Part shown: positions 34,536 to 42,986 of the stretch, piece after piece
How the letters are laid out: each line of letters begins with the position of its first letter
Numbering within the stretch: position 1 is the first letter of the stretch
Source of the DNA: Mycolicibacterium arabiense
GTDB lineage: Bacteria; Actinomycetota; Actinomycetes; Mycobacteriales; Mycobacteriaceae
Direction of reading: 5' to 3'
Length of the DNA: 64,000 bases
Assembly: GCF_010731815.2 (NCBI RefSeq)
Contig: NZ_AP022593.1
Location: forward strand, 2,046,001 to 2,110,000
Notes under the pieces: generated by a model
What the model was told of the DNA's origin: nothing
The model's input: the letters and a program-made list of their open reading frames with translations, nothing else
The model's database searches: none
Made by a program: the position numbers and the translations under genes

Positions 34536-35111
34536 TCAGGAACATTCGCCTTGCGCTAAAGCCTTCGCGAGTCCAGCCCATTGGTATGCGAAGACGAACT
34601 CCCACCGGAATAGGGAATAACGATAGCGCCGCGGTACCGCCACCATGACCGTGGAGCCGGGGCGGTCGGAGAAACACTGATCGAAGACCAGGCGAGCGCG
34701 CGGTAGGTGATACCGCCAGCTGACCACGATGATTGTCGACCAATTTCGCTCGAGTGCCAACCGCTGCATCAGGACCGCTTCTCCACGCGTGGTCAGCGGG
34801 TCGGGCCGGGCGCAGATCACCTCGACGTCGGCGGCGGGCCGGCATACCCGTTTCATCACCGGGTCCCAGTCGTCGTAGGGGTTGGAGATCACGACGGTGG
34901 GCGCCCAGCCCTCGCGCGCGAGGGAGATGCCGTAGTCCTCCCGGCCGTCGTGCTCACCGCCGAGCACGATGATGGCGTCCGCCTGGCGTAGGTCGTCGGT
35001 CCTGGCATTGGCGAACACCAGGAAGCCGCTCACCGAGACGTCGACGGCGATCACGACGACGACCAGAATCGACGCCTGGACCGCCGTCAACCACCTCCTT
35101 CGCCATGACAT
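34536..35111 (-). CDS. YdcF/SanA-like DUF218 membrane-anchored protein
   Basis: The protein has 191 residues: one N-terminal membrane helix (about 10-32), then the DUF218 fold with ADAIIVLGG, a conserved RGEAVLMQRLALERNWSTIIVVSWRYHLPRARLVF segment and a C-terminal FRWEFVFAYQW. DUF218 proteins (ElyC, SanA) are tied to envelope polysaccharide or polyprenyl-carrier handling in other bacteria, though their reaction is not settled. It lies seven bases after the LIP hydrolase stop in the exopolysaccharide operon. The 114 bp downstream, before the sugar transferase, is AT-richer and may hold an internal promoter (TAGTGT on the minus strand). Confidence 0.8.
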   Translation of the reverse strand: MSWRRRWLTAVQASILVVVVIAVDVSVSGFLVFANARTDDLRQADAIIVLGGEHDGREDYGISLAREGWAPTVVISNPYDDWDPVMKRVCRPAADVEVICARPDPLTTRGEAVLMQRLALERNWSTIIVVSWRYHLPRARLVFDQCFSDRPGSTVMVAVPRRYRYSLFRWEFVFAYQWAGLAKALAQGECS

Positions 35112-35118
35112 GGCGCGA

Positions 35119-36354
35119 TCAGCGGCAATCGTTGGTCGCCGGCCTGCCCGCGAAGCGTTCGAGGATCCATGACAGAGCCCGGGCGAAGTCGATGTCGCCG
35201 TGGCCCTTGTCCGACTGCAGGTCCCACTCCACGTTGCCGCCCAGCGCGCAGGCGCGCGCTATCGCGTCGGTGGTCCACTGCGGGTCGATGAGCGTGTCTG
35301 CGCCGCCGTACACCACGTACATCGGGGCCGACAGCGGTTCCTGCGGCAGCGCCCAGCGGGCCAGGTGCCCCCGTAGCCGGTCCGCCGCCTCCGGTGTCGC
35401 GGGCTTGATGTCCTGTGGCGCCAGGGTCGCCGAGGCCGCAGGTCGCTGCTCGACCAATGGTCCCGAACACGCCGTGAGGACGTCCCACGACTGCGCCACC
35501 GCCCCTCGCCGGTAGTCGTCGCGGTTCACGTCGGGGAACCTGCGCGCCAGCGACTCGACCAGCAACGTGAACGCCAACCGCTGGTCCTGGGTCAGGGTGC
35601 CCGCCTGCGCCTTGTCGACGAAGCCGCTGACGTCGGCGGCGGGTGCGAGCGCGACCGCGCCGACGAGATCGAGTTCGGGCGCATACGGTTTGGCCTGTTC
35701 GTCGGCGGCCCAGGCGGCGCCACCGCCTTGCGAATGGCCGAGCGCTGCCCAGCGGGTCGAGACGTTGGCGAAGGTGTGCCGCAGGGCGCGGACGGCGTCG
35801 ACGAGGTTGAGCCCTGCCGTCTTCGCGTCGGTGTAGGGGTGCACGCCGGGCGCACCCAGGCCCTCGTAGTCGGGCATGACGACGGCGAAGCCCTTGCCGG
35901 TCAGCCCGGCGACCACGCCTGCGGTGCCCATCAGGTTCGGCGACGCCGACGGTCCGCACGGTTCGTCGATCCCGGTGGTGCCGTGACCGAACGCCACGAC
36001 CGGCCAGCCGCCGTCGGGCGGCGCGCCGAGCGGGACGAACACCGCGCCGGACACGACGGTCGAGGATCCGTCGTCGCCGGAGGTGGAGCGGTACACGACG
36101 CGCGCGGACTGCTGGCGCAGACCCTCGGGACTGGCGGCGAGCCCTGGCATGGTGACCGCGCTCACCAGGGAGCCGGGCCCGGTTCCGGAGAGGTCGGCGT
36201 TGGCGATCGGCACCGTCTGCGCCCCGGAACGCGAGAGCGTGCCGACGAAGTCGGTCGCCACGTTCCACGACACGGGGAGCGAGAGGCCGACTGCGACGAC
36301 GGCGACCGCTGCGGTCAGTGCGACGGCGACCGTCCGCAGCGTCTTGCGCATCAT
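35119..36354 (-). CDS. LIP-family alpha/beta hydrolase 1 of the exopolysaccharide cluster
   Basis: The protein has 411 residues with an N-terminal membrane anchor or signal (about 7-27) and no lipobox. The nucleophile is Ser208 in GHSQGGG, the acid Asp353 in GGADT and the base His385 in KGHGD. Two cysteines (CGP near 133 and the last-but-one residue) probably form disulfides, as expected outside the membrane. It shares LGAPGVHPYTDAKTAGLN with the copy at 39750-40973, marking recent duplication. The ATG overlaps the stop of the membrane acyltransferase (ATGA). It is predicted to hydrolyse or transfer an acyl ester at the cell surface; the substrate is unknown. Confidence 0.87.
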   Translation of the reverse strand: MMRKTLRTVAVALTAAVAVVAVGLSLPVSWNVATDFVGTLSRSGAQTVPIANADLSGTGPGSLVSAVTMPGLAASPEGLRQQSARVVYRSTSGDDGSSTVVSGAVFVPLGAPPDGGWPVVAFGHGTTGIDEPCGPSASPNLMGTAGVVAGLTGKGFAVVMPDYEGLGAPGVHPYTDAKTAGLNLVDAVRALRHTFANVSTRWAALGHSQGGGAAWAADEQAKPYAPELDLVGAVALAPAADVSGFVDKAQAGTLTQDQRLAFTLLVESLARRFPDVNRDDYRRGAVAQSWDVLTACSGPLVEQRPAASATLAPQDIKPATPEAADRLRGHLARWALPQEPLSAPMYVVYGGADTLIDPQWTTDAIARACALGGNVEWDLQSDKGHGDIDFARALSWILERFAGRPATNDCR

Positions 36355-37619
36355 CCCATTCCGTACCGGTATCGCCTCGCCCAGTTGACGATCGGCTGTT
36401 CGACGGCGTAGTAGGTCACGGTCGAGACCAGCAGGGTCACGCACAGCCCGATCGCCACGTTGTAGAGCATCCCGCCGAGGCTGTCACTGCCCATCAGGCC
36501 CCAACGACCGAACAGGAGCATCACCGGGAAGTGCCACAGATACGCCGACAAGGAAACCTTACCGACGAATCGGAAGGGCAGCGTCTCCAGCAGGGTGGCG
36601 ATCGCGGACTTCTCCCCGCGCATCAGCGGCGCGACGATCACCAGGATGGCCAGCGCGGCGAGCACGGCGACGGCACTCACGCCGAAGAGCGCGAAGACGC
36701 CGCCGGCGCCCAGCAGGCCGGCGCACACGACGCAGGCGGGGACGATGGCGGTCCAGGAGGCCGCGCGCACCCGCCGACTCCACGATTCGCGGAGCGCGCC
36801 GCGTTCGATGGCCACCACGACGACGGCGGCCAGCATGCCGAATGCGAAGTTGTCGGCGCTGGCGACGAAGCTGCGCAGGAACACCGCGACCCAGTTCGAT
36901 CCCCAGTCGACCAGCAGCGGGTCGGTGACGTCGAAGCGCGCCATCAGCAGGGGCACGGCGAGCTTGCCCGAGAAGCCGATGGCGATCAGCAGCAGCGGCG
37001 CGACCAGGGCGATGCGGTACGGCTGCATCGACGTGCGCTTGCGAACTGCGAACAGCAGCATGCCAAGCAGGGGCAGCGACGCGTAGAAGGCGAACTCCAG
37101 GGTCAACGACCACGACGGGTTCAACCCGGTCTGGAAGTACTGCGGCAGGTAGGAGTGCACGAGGGTGAGGTTCGCGATCAGCTGCCACGGGTCGGTGATC
37201 GTGCCGGTGCCCGCGTCACTGCGCGGCGGCTGCATCGCGGCGTTCTCGAGGTAGGCGACGCTGAAGACGTAGTTCACCAGCAGGAAGATGGCGAGGTAAC
37301 CCGGCATGATGCGGGCGACCCGGTGGATGGTGAAGTTCTTGGTGCTCGGCAGCGTGGCGGCGGCCCGGTCGGCGACCAGACTGCGGACGTAGGGCAGGAA
37401 GAGCAGGAATCCGGACAGCACGTAGAAGAAGATCAGCCCCATGCCGAAGAGGTTGGTCTTGTACGTCGAGGCGGTGTCCGGTGAGTAGTGGGCGCTGATG
37501 TGCATGATCGCGACGCCGAGACACGACAGCCCGCGGGCACCGTCGAGACCGATGAGCCGCCGCTTGGCTGAGACCGGTGGTTCCGTGGCGACGGCGCCGC
37601 GGGTGTCGTGGGCGGTCAT
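36351..37619 (-). CDS. OafA/YrhL-type membrane acyltransferase (acyltransferase family 3)
   Basis: The protein has 422 residues with about ten membrane helices. Family features are GLDGARGLSCLGVAIMHISAHY (the catalytic His is in helix 1), FFYVLSGFLLFLPYVRS, a conserved RVARIMPGYL and, near the end, SLSAYLWHFPVMLLF. Such enzymes move acetyl, succinyl or longer acyl groups from the cytoplasm to sugars on the outer side. In this operon the acceptor is probably the exopolysaccharide or its lipid-linked repeat unit. It is joined to LIP hydrolases on both sides by ATGA overlaps, so acylation and deacylation genes are translated together. Confidence 0.9.
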   Translation of the reverse strand: MTAHDTRGAVATEPPVSAKRRLIGLDGARGLSCLGVAIMHISAHYSPDTASTYKTNLFGMGLIFFYVLSGFLLFLPYVRSLVADRAAATLPSTKNFTIHRVARIMPGYLAIFLLVNYVFSVAYLENAAMQPPRSDAGTGTITDPWQLIANLTLVHSYLPQYFQTGLNPSWSLTLEFAFYASLPLLGMLLFAVRKRTSMQPYRIALVAPLLLIAIGFSGKLAVPLLMARFDVTDPLLVDWGSNWVAVFLRSFVASADNFAFGMLAAVVVVAIERGALRESWSRRVRAASWTAIVPACVVCAGLLGAGGVFALFGVSAVAVLAALAILVIVAPLMRGEKSAIATLLETLPFRFVGKVSLSAYLWHFPVMLLFGRWGLMGSDSLGGMLYNVAIGLCVTLLVSTVTYYAVEQPIVNWARRYRYGMG

Positions 37620-38860
37620 TGCGGTGCTTCGAGCACTACCGTCGGCTCGACCGGCCCGATGAACGCTGGGCAGTCGTTGCGCGCTGGCTCACCAGCAAAC
37701 CGCTGGTTGATCCATGGAAAGGCAGATCCGCCGTCCACGTCGGCGTGGCCCCTGTCGGGCTGCAATTCGATTTGAATGACGTCACCCTTCCGACATGCCT
37801 CGTCGAGGGCTCGATCAGTCCACACGGGCGGCACCAGTTGATCCTGACCACCATAGACGATGAGGATCGGCGCGGTAGCTGGAACCCGCGGAAGAGACAT
37901 GGATTGCAGACGCTGCCGCAGCGCTTCTGCAGCTTGCGGGTCCGACGGCCGGAGGTCTTCGCTGGTTACCTCGTTCGCTAGCCGGTCTCGCTCCACCGTC
38001 GGGGGCCCCTTGCAGGCCATGAGCACGTCCCACTCGTCCTTGGCCACGCCGCGGCGGTAGTCGTCCAACGGGAAGTCGGGCGACTCCGCCGCGAGGGCAC
38101 CGAGGACCTGCAACCACGCGAGCCGTTGCTCCGAGGTCAACGTGCCATCGACGGCGGCATCGACGAACCCGTCGATCGCCAACGGCGCGGAGTAGCTAGC
38201 CGTCCCGACCAGCTGCAGCTCGGGGGCGTAGCCGGCCGCGAGTTCGTTGGCAGCCCACGCGGCCTGCCCACCCTGGGACCCACCGAAGGCCGCCCATCTG
38301 GTGGACGCGTCCGGCACAAGCTTGCGGGCGGCCCGGACCGAGTCGATGAGGTTCTGTCCCTCGGTGGTGGCGTCGAGGTAGGGGTGGTACGTGTCGTCCT
38401 TGCCCAAGCCCTGATAGTCGGACACCGCGACCACGTAGCCCGCCTTCACCAGACCCGTCACCGTCTGGGACATGCCCAGCAGCATGGGGTCGAGCGAGGG
38501 GGCGCACTCCGGGCGCGTGCCGGTGGTCGGGTGCCCGTAGGCGATGACGGGCCAGCCTCCCTCCGGGGCGGTGCCGCCCGGGGCGAAGACCGTCCCGGTC
38601 ACCTCCTGGATGCTTCCGTCGATGCCAGACGTCGAGAGGTAGGTGATCCTGGCCGCGACCGAGGAGGCGGCGCTGAGACGGCGGTCGACGGTCGGCATGG
38701 TGGTCGCCGAGAGCAGCGAGCCTGCCTCTGTGCCACCGAACTGCCCTGGCAGCTCGAGGCCGGTCGGGGGCGTCGACGACCGGTCCGGAGCGTCGTCGCC
38801 GCAGCCGGTTGCGAGCAACGACACCGCGGCCACGCAGGCGAACAGCGCGCGTGCGCGCAT
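37616..38860 (-). CDS. LIP-family alpha/beta hydrolase 2, probable lipoprotein
   Basis: The protein has 414 residues. The signal sequence ends in LLATGC, a plausible lipobox with Cys20. The nucleophile is Ser195 in GGSQGGQ, the acid Asp339 in GGQDQ, and the base His371 in RGHAD. The segment DTYHPYLDATTEGQN followed by RAARKLVPDAS is almost identical in the copy at 41002-42279. It overlaps the acyltransferase start (ATGA) and starts directly at the stop of the SGNH esterase. It is probably tethered to the outer leaflet, where it could act on acylated sugar polymers. The specificity is unknown. Confidence 0.87.
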   Translation of the reverse strand: MRARALFACVAAVSLLATGCGDDAPDRSSTPPTGLELPGQFGGTEAGSLLSATTMPTVDRRLSAASSVAARITYLSTSGIDGSIQEVTGTVFAPGGTAPEGGWPVIAYGHPTTGTRPECAPSLDPMLLGMSQTVTGLVKAGYVVAVSDYQGLGKDDTYHPYLDATTEGQNLIDSVRAARKLVPDASTRWAAFGGSQGGQAAWAANELAAGYAPELQLVGTASYSAPLAIDGFVDAAVDGTLTSEQRLAWLQVLGALAAESPDFPLDDYRRGVAKDEWDVLMACKGPPTVERDRLANEVTSEDLRPSDPQAAEALRQRLQSMSLPRVPATAPILIVYGGQDQLVPPVWTDRALDEACRKGDVIQIELQPDRGHADVDGGSAFPWINQRFAGEPARNDCPAFIGPVEPTVVLEAPQ

Positions 38861-39763
38861 CTACCGGCCTTCCCCGACGGCAGCGGCCCGGTAGCGGGCC
38901 AGGTCGTCCGCGCACATGGTCCGGTAGGCGGTCCACATGCGTTCGCCGAGTTCACGCAGCCCGGCAGCGTTGTAGTGCCGGTCCTCGTCGCTGTTGATCG
39001 CACCGCGCGGCCCTGGCACGAATGCCGTGCGGGCGTGCCGGTTCGGGGTGTCCTGGTGCACGGCGTCGATCCCGGCGTACGGCTTGCCGCTGCGTTCCAT
39101 CTCCTCGGCGACCATCTGGCCGAGCAGCACGGGCGTGCCGGTGCCGTACCTCGAGCGCAGGTCGCCGATCAGCCGGTCCAACTTCTCGCGGTACGTCGAC
39201 GGTGCCATCAGGGGCACGTCGGTCTCGCCCTGGTGCCACAGGACCGTGGCGACCTCGCTACCGGGGTAGCGGGCCAGTGCCGCGTCGATGGCGGCCACGC
39301 CTTGGCGGTACAGGTTGACCCGGGTCTTGGTGTCGTCGACGTCCCAGGTGTACCAGTTCTTCGGCGTGAACGAGGTGTCGCCGCGGGCGCCGGGAATGAG
39401 GAGCACGGCGCGGCCGGTCTCGTCGGCCAGCCGCTTGGCGAAGGTGACGCCGAAACCGACTCGGCGAGAGGGAATCTCGTGGAACAGGGGGTCGACGCCG
39501 AGGACTGCCGTCCCCTTGGACGGACCGGACATCGCCCACTGGTGCACCGAGGGGTGCGGGCGGTCGAGACCGTCGGGGTCCAGCGGAAGCCCCATCCCGA
39601 ATGCGTTGGACTGACCCAGGATCGGCACCACGAGGTACGGCGCCGCGGGCGGGTCCACCGGCACCCCGGGTTTTGCGATCCGGCGTTTGACGATGCACTT
39701 GGCCTGGATCAGCAGCCGTTGCCGGAGCGGGCCGTCGCCGTCGGGGTTCCTACGCGCATTCAT
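38861..39763 (-). CDS. SGNH-fold carbohydrate esterase (sialate O-acetylesterase-like, DUF303)
   Basis: The protein has 300 residues with the DUF303/SASA arrangement: nucleophile Ser52 in GQSNAFGMG, a glutamine/glutamate block HQGETD (177-182) and the catalytic Asp-x-His dyad DRH (261-263). Enzymes of this type remove O-acetyl groups from sugars. No signal peptide is visible, although VVPILG is preceded by a basic stretch, so it may act in the cytoplasm or leave by another route. It sits between two LIP hydrolases (14-bp overlap with the upstream one). With the AT3 and hexapeptide enzymes in this locus it suggests that the polymer is O-acylated and edited. Confidence 0.85.
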   Translation of the reverse strand: MNARRNPDGDGPLRQRLLIQAKCIVKRRIAKPGVPVDPPAAPYLVVPILGQSNAFGMGLPLDPDGLDRPHPSVHQWAMSGPSKGTAVLGVDPLFHEIPSRRVGFGVTFAKRLADETGRAVLLIPGARGDTSFTPKNWYTWDVDDTKTRVNLYRQGVAAIDAALARYPGSEVATVLWHQGETDVPLMAPSTYREKLDRLIGDLRSRYGTGTPVLLGQMVAEEMERSGKPYAGIDAVHQDTPNRHARTAFVPGPRGAINSDEDRHYNAAGLRELGERMWTAYRTMCADDLARYRAAAVGEGR

Positions 39764-40973
39764 TGGCCACCGGCCTTCCCTCGAATCGATCGTCGAGCCA
39801 TGTCAGCCCGTTCGCCCAGTCCACGTCGCCGTGACCGGCCAGCGGATCCTCGCGCCAGTCGACCACCCCGCCGAGCGCACACGCGCGCGCTATCGCGGCC
39901 CGTGTCCAGGCTGGGTCGATGAAGGTGTCGTCGGACCCGAACTCGACGTAGAGCGGCGCGGACAGCGGGCGTTGCGGCAGTGCCCAGGCGGTGAGATACC
40001 CGCGGAGCAGGTCCGCCGCCGCATCGGAACTCGGCGTGAAGTCGTTCGGGCCCAGCGCCTTCATGGCGTCGGTGCGGTCGTGGACGTCGGGACCGCCACA
40101 CGACGAGAGGACGTCCCAGTATCGGACGGCCGCACCGTGCCGGTAGTCGTCGAGGTTCAAGTCCGGGTGCAGGCGCGCCAGGGAGTACAGGATGCCCTGC
40201 AGCACCGGGCCCTGGTCGATGGTCAGTGTTCCGGCGACGGCCTTGTCGACGAGCCCGGCGACGTCGGCTGCCGGTGAAAGACCAACGGCGCCAACCAGAT
40301 TCAGCTCCGGTGCGTAGACGGCGGCCTGTTCGTCGGCGGCCCAGGCCGCTCCCCCGCCCTGAGATCCGCCCATGGCGGCCCAGCGATCGGACACGCCGTC
40401 GAACGTGCGGCGCAGCGCGCGTACGGCGTCGATCATGTTGAGGCCCGCGGTCTTCGCGTCGCTGTACGGGTGGACACCGGGCGCGCCGAGGCCCTGGTAG
40501 TCGGCCATCGCAACCGCGTAGCCGCGGTTGATGAACCCCTGCACGGCGTCGACCTGGCCCAGCAGCGTGGTGGACAGGGATGGCCCGCATCGCTCCTGCC
40601 AGCCGAGCGTCCCGTGGCCGAACGACACGATCGGCCACCCGCCGGGCGGTGGCGGCTCGATCGGGGTGAATACCGTGCCCGACACCACCGTCGGCGCGCC
40701 GTCGTCACCCGAGGTGGAGCGGTACAGCACCCGCGCGGACCGGATGGACCGGCCGAAGTTGGTGCGGTCGAAGTCCGGCATCTTCACGGCACTCACCAGG
40801 GAGCCCGGCCCGGCGTCGGTGAGGTCGGCGGTGCTGATCGGTTCCGGGGCGTCCGCTGCCGTTGCGTCCGTACCCTTCCCGCCGCTGCGTCCCACGAGCA
40901 GGATCGCGGTGACGGCGACCACGACTACCAGCAGCAGCGGCACCGCGATCAGCAGGACGCTCCGACGCGTCAC
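39750..40973 (-). CDS. LIP-family alpha/beta hydrolase 3
   Basis: The protein has 407 residues with an N-terminal membrane segment (about 5-27) that lacks both a lipobox and an obvious cleavage site, so it is probably anchored. The catalytic residues are Ser204 in GGSQGGG, Asp349 in GSDDT and His381 in AGHGD. It is the closest paralogue of the copy at 35119-36354. It begins 28 bp after the stop of hydrolase 4, the widest gap in this part of the operon. Function as for its paralogues: an ester hydrolase or transacylase outside the membrane. Confidence 0.87.
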   Translation of the reverse strand: MTRRSVLLIAVPLLLVVVVAVTAILLVGRSGGKGTDATAADAPEPISTADLTDAGPGSLVSAVKMPDFDRTNFGRSIRSARVLYRSTSGDDGAPTVVSGTVFTPIEPPPPGGWPIVSFGHGTLGWQERCGPSLSTTLLGQVDAVQGFINRGYAVAMADYQGLGAPGVHPYSDAKTAGLNMIDAVRALRRTFDGVSDRWAAMGGSQGGGAAWAADEQAAVYAPELNLVGAVGLSPAADVAGLVDKAVAGTLTIDQGPVLQGILYSLARLHPDLNLDDYRHGAAVRYWDVLSSCGGPDVHDRTDAMKALGPNDFTPSSDAAADLLRGYLTAWALPQRPLSAPLYVEFGSDDTFIDPAWTRAAIARACALGGVVDWREDPLAGHGDVDWANGLTWLDDRFEGRPVANECA

Positions 40974-41001
40974 CGGGCACCGGGCCCGGGGGCGCCTGCC
41001 G

Positions 41002-42279
41002 TCACTGCTCGTACCACTGCTTGGGACTCAGCGGCAGCACCGGTCCGTCTGGAGCAGTGCAGGAGTCGTTGGGGGCGGTGTTCGCGAAGCGCTGGTTCAC
41101 CCACCCAAGGGCGACGGCGCCGTCGATGTCGTCGTGACCCCGCCCCGGTGCGGAGTACGCCTCCATGACGTTGCCCATCTCGCATGCCCGCCGTACGGCG
41201 TCGACGGTCCACTGGGGTGCGACGACCTTGTCCATGTCGCCGAACAGGACCAGCATCGGGGCGTTGGCCTTGACCTTCGGCAGGCTCATCTCGGCCAGGT
41301 ACTGCCGGAGCAGGTCGGTGGCTTCCTCGCTGGAGGGACGCAGATCGTCGGGTGTCACCTGGAGGGTGACCGCGGTGCGCTCGGCCACGAGCGGACCGAC
41401 GCAGGCGGACAGCACGTCCCACTTCTCGGCGACGACGCCGCGACGGTAGTCGTCGAGGTCGAGGTCGGGGTGTTCCTCCTTGAGGGCCACCAGCACCCAC
41501 TGCAGCGCCGAGGCCTGCTCGGGCGTGAGCGTGCCTGCCACCGCGGAGTCCGCGAGACCCACGACGTTGGCGGCGGGTGCGACGCTGGCCGACCCGACCA
41601 GGTCGAGGCCCGAACCGTAGCTGCCGGAGAGTTCGTTGGCGGCCCATGCGGCCTGCCCGCCCTGCGACGAACCGAAGGCCAGCCACCGGTTCGAGGCGTC
41701 GGGTACCAGTTTCCTGGCGGCGCGCACCGCGTCGATCATGTTGTAGCCGACGGTCGTCGAGTCCAGGTATGGGTGGTAGGTGTCGTACATCCCGAGGCCC
41801 TGGTAGTCGGGCAGGGTGACCAGGAAGCCGGAATTGATGAGCGTGGCAACGGCTTCCGACGCCCCGAGCAGGTTGGGCCACAGCGAGGGGCCGCAGTCGT
41901 GCTGGATGCCGGTGGTGCCGTGCCCCATGGCGATGATCGGCCAGCCTCCCGGCGGCGGTCGACCCTTGGGCACGAAGACCGAGCCGGAGACCACCTGGCG
42001 GCTGCCGTCGATGCCCGACTTCGACTCGTACTCCACGCGGGCGGCGAGCGAGGAGACCTTGAGGATGCGCCGGTCGACGGTGGGCAGCGTCGTGGCCTTC
42101 TGGAGCGTGCCGCCACCGGAGCCGCCGAAGTCGCCGGCCACGGGTACGCCGGACATGCTCGAACCCTCGGACCGTGGCGGTGGCGGGGGCGGGGCGGCGG
42201 CCTCGGTGCATCCGCTCACCAGCGACGCGCACAGCGCCACGGCGGCGACGACGCCGGCGACCGACCTCGTGATCGTCAC
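41002..42279 (-). CDS. LIP-family alpha/beta hydrolase 4, probable lipoprotein
   Basis: The protein has 425 residues. Its lipobox LVSGC is good (Cys24) and is followed by a proline run (PPPPPP) typical of an extended linker at the surface. The catalytic residues are Ser205 in GSSQGGQ, Asp349 in GDMDK and His381 in RGHDD. It pairs with the copy at 37616-38860. Its ATG overlaps the stop of the small Wzz-like gene (ATGA), which ties it to the chain-length machinery. The C-terminal tail LPLSPKQWYEQ extends past the family core. Confidence 0.88.
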   Translation of the reverse strand: MTITRSVAGVVAAVALCASLVSGCTEAAAPPPPPPRSEGSSMSGVPVAGDFGGSGGGTLQKATTLPTVDRRILKVSSLAARVEYESKSGIDGSRQVVSGSVFVPKGRPPPGGWPIIAMGHGTTGIQHDCGPSLWPNLLGASEAVATLINSGFLVTLPDYQGLGMYDTYHPYLDSTTVGYNMIDAVRAARKLVPDASNRWLAFGSSQGGQAAWAANELSGSYGSGLDLVGSASVAPAANVVGLADSAVAGTLTPEQASALQWVLVALKEEHPDLDLDDYRRGVVAEKWDVLSACVGPLVAERTAVTLQVTPDDLRPSSEEATDLLRQYLAEMSLPKVKANAPMLVLFGDMDKVVAPQWTVDAVRRACEMGNVMEAYSAPGRGHDDIDGAVALGWVNQRFANTAPNDSCTAPDGPVLPLSPKQWYEQ

Positions 42280-42986
42280 GATCTGCCCTCTTCGATCGTC
42301 GAATCCCCCGCGACGTACTCGATCTGGTCCCGGTTGAGGACGCGGTCACCGAACGCGCCCACCGCCAGCAGGGCGAGCGCGCTGAGTGCCAGACCCCACG
42401 CCGCACCGACGCCGGCGGCCGACAGCAGCGACTCGGTCACCCGCGGGGCCGCCTTCGCCTCGTCGACGAGTACCAGCCCGGGCCCGGACTCGGACTCGTC
42501 CCACTCGAGTTCCTCCGACGCCGCGATCAGGTTGCGCGTCACGGCATTCGCGACGTCCACGGTGCGGTCGGGGTCGTCACCGCTGACCTTGACGTCGAGC
42601 AGCACCGACAACGGATAGGAGAAGCGCGAGAGAGTGTCCGGGGTCGAGGTGGTGGTGATGTGCTCGGCCAGTTCCTCGGGAGTCTCGGTGAGCCCCAGTT
42701 CGTCGATGGTCCGCTGCGTCACGATCGTGGACGTGGCCAACTGCGCGTAGGTCTGGATGCGGACGCTCGCGCCACGGTTGCCCTCGTAGGCGGCGTGCGT
42801 CTGGGCGTCGCCGGGCACCACCGCGAACACCCGGGTGGTGGCGACGTACTCGGGGTCCTGCAGGTAACGCGCGACGAGGACGCCCGCACCGGCGGACAGC
42901 AGTGTCGCGCACACGATCACGACCCACCCGCGGGCCAGCATTCGCAGGTAGTCGCGAATGCGCGGGACGCCGGCGGGTGGCTTCAC
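42276..42986 (-). CDS. Wzz-type chain-length determinant, short form
   Basis: The protein has 236 residues with membrane helices at about 20-40 and 193-213 flanking an extracellular domain, the layout of Wzz/CpsC (PF02706) proteins. The N-terminal RDYLRMLARGWVVIVCATLLSAGAGVLVA followed by ARYLQDPEYVATTRVFAV is characteristic. It has no kinase domain. The start is GTG, overlapping the stop of hydrolase 5 (GTGA). It probably controls the length of the Wzy product, alone or with the larger Wzz-like protein encoded just upstream. Confidence 0.87.
   Translation of the reverse strand: MKPPAGVPRIRDYLRMLARGWVVIVCATLLSAGAGVLVARYLQDPEYVATTRVFAVVPGDAQTHAAYEGNRGASVRIQTYAQLATSTIVTQRTIDELGLTETPEELAEHITTTSTPDTLSRFSYPLSVLLDVKVSGDDPDRTVDVANAVTRNLIAASEELEWDESESGPGLVLVDEAKAAPRVTESLLSAAGVGAAWGLALSALALLAVGAFGDRVLNRDQIEYVAGDSTIEEGRS

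Noticed and set aside
38861..39763. Annotating the SGNH protein as a true sialate O-acetylesterase
   Set aside because: The fold and motifs fit, but nothing in the window suggests sialic acid; the call was kept at carbohydrate esterase.
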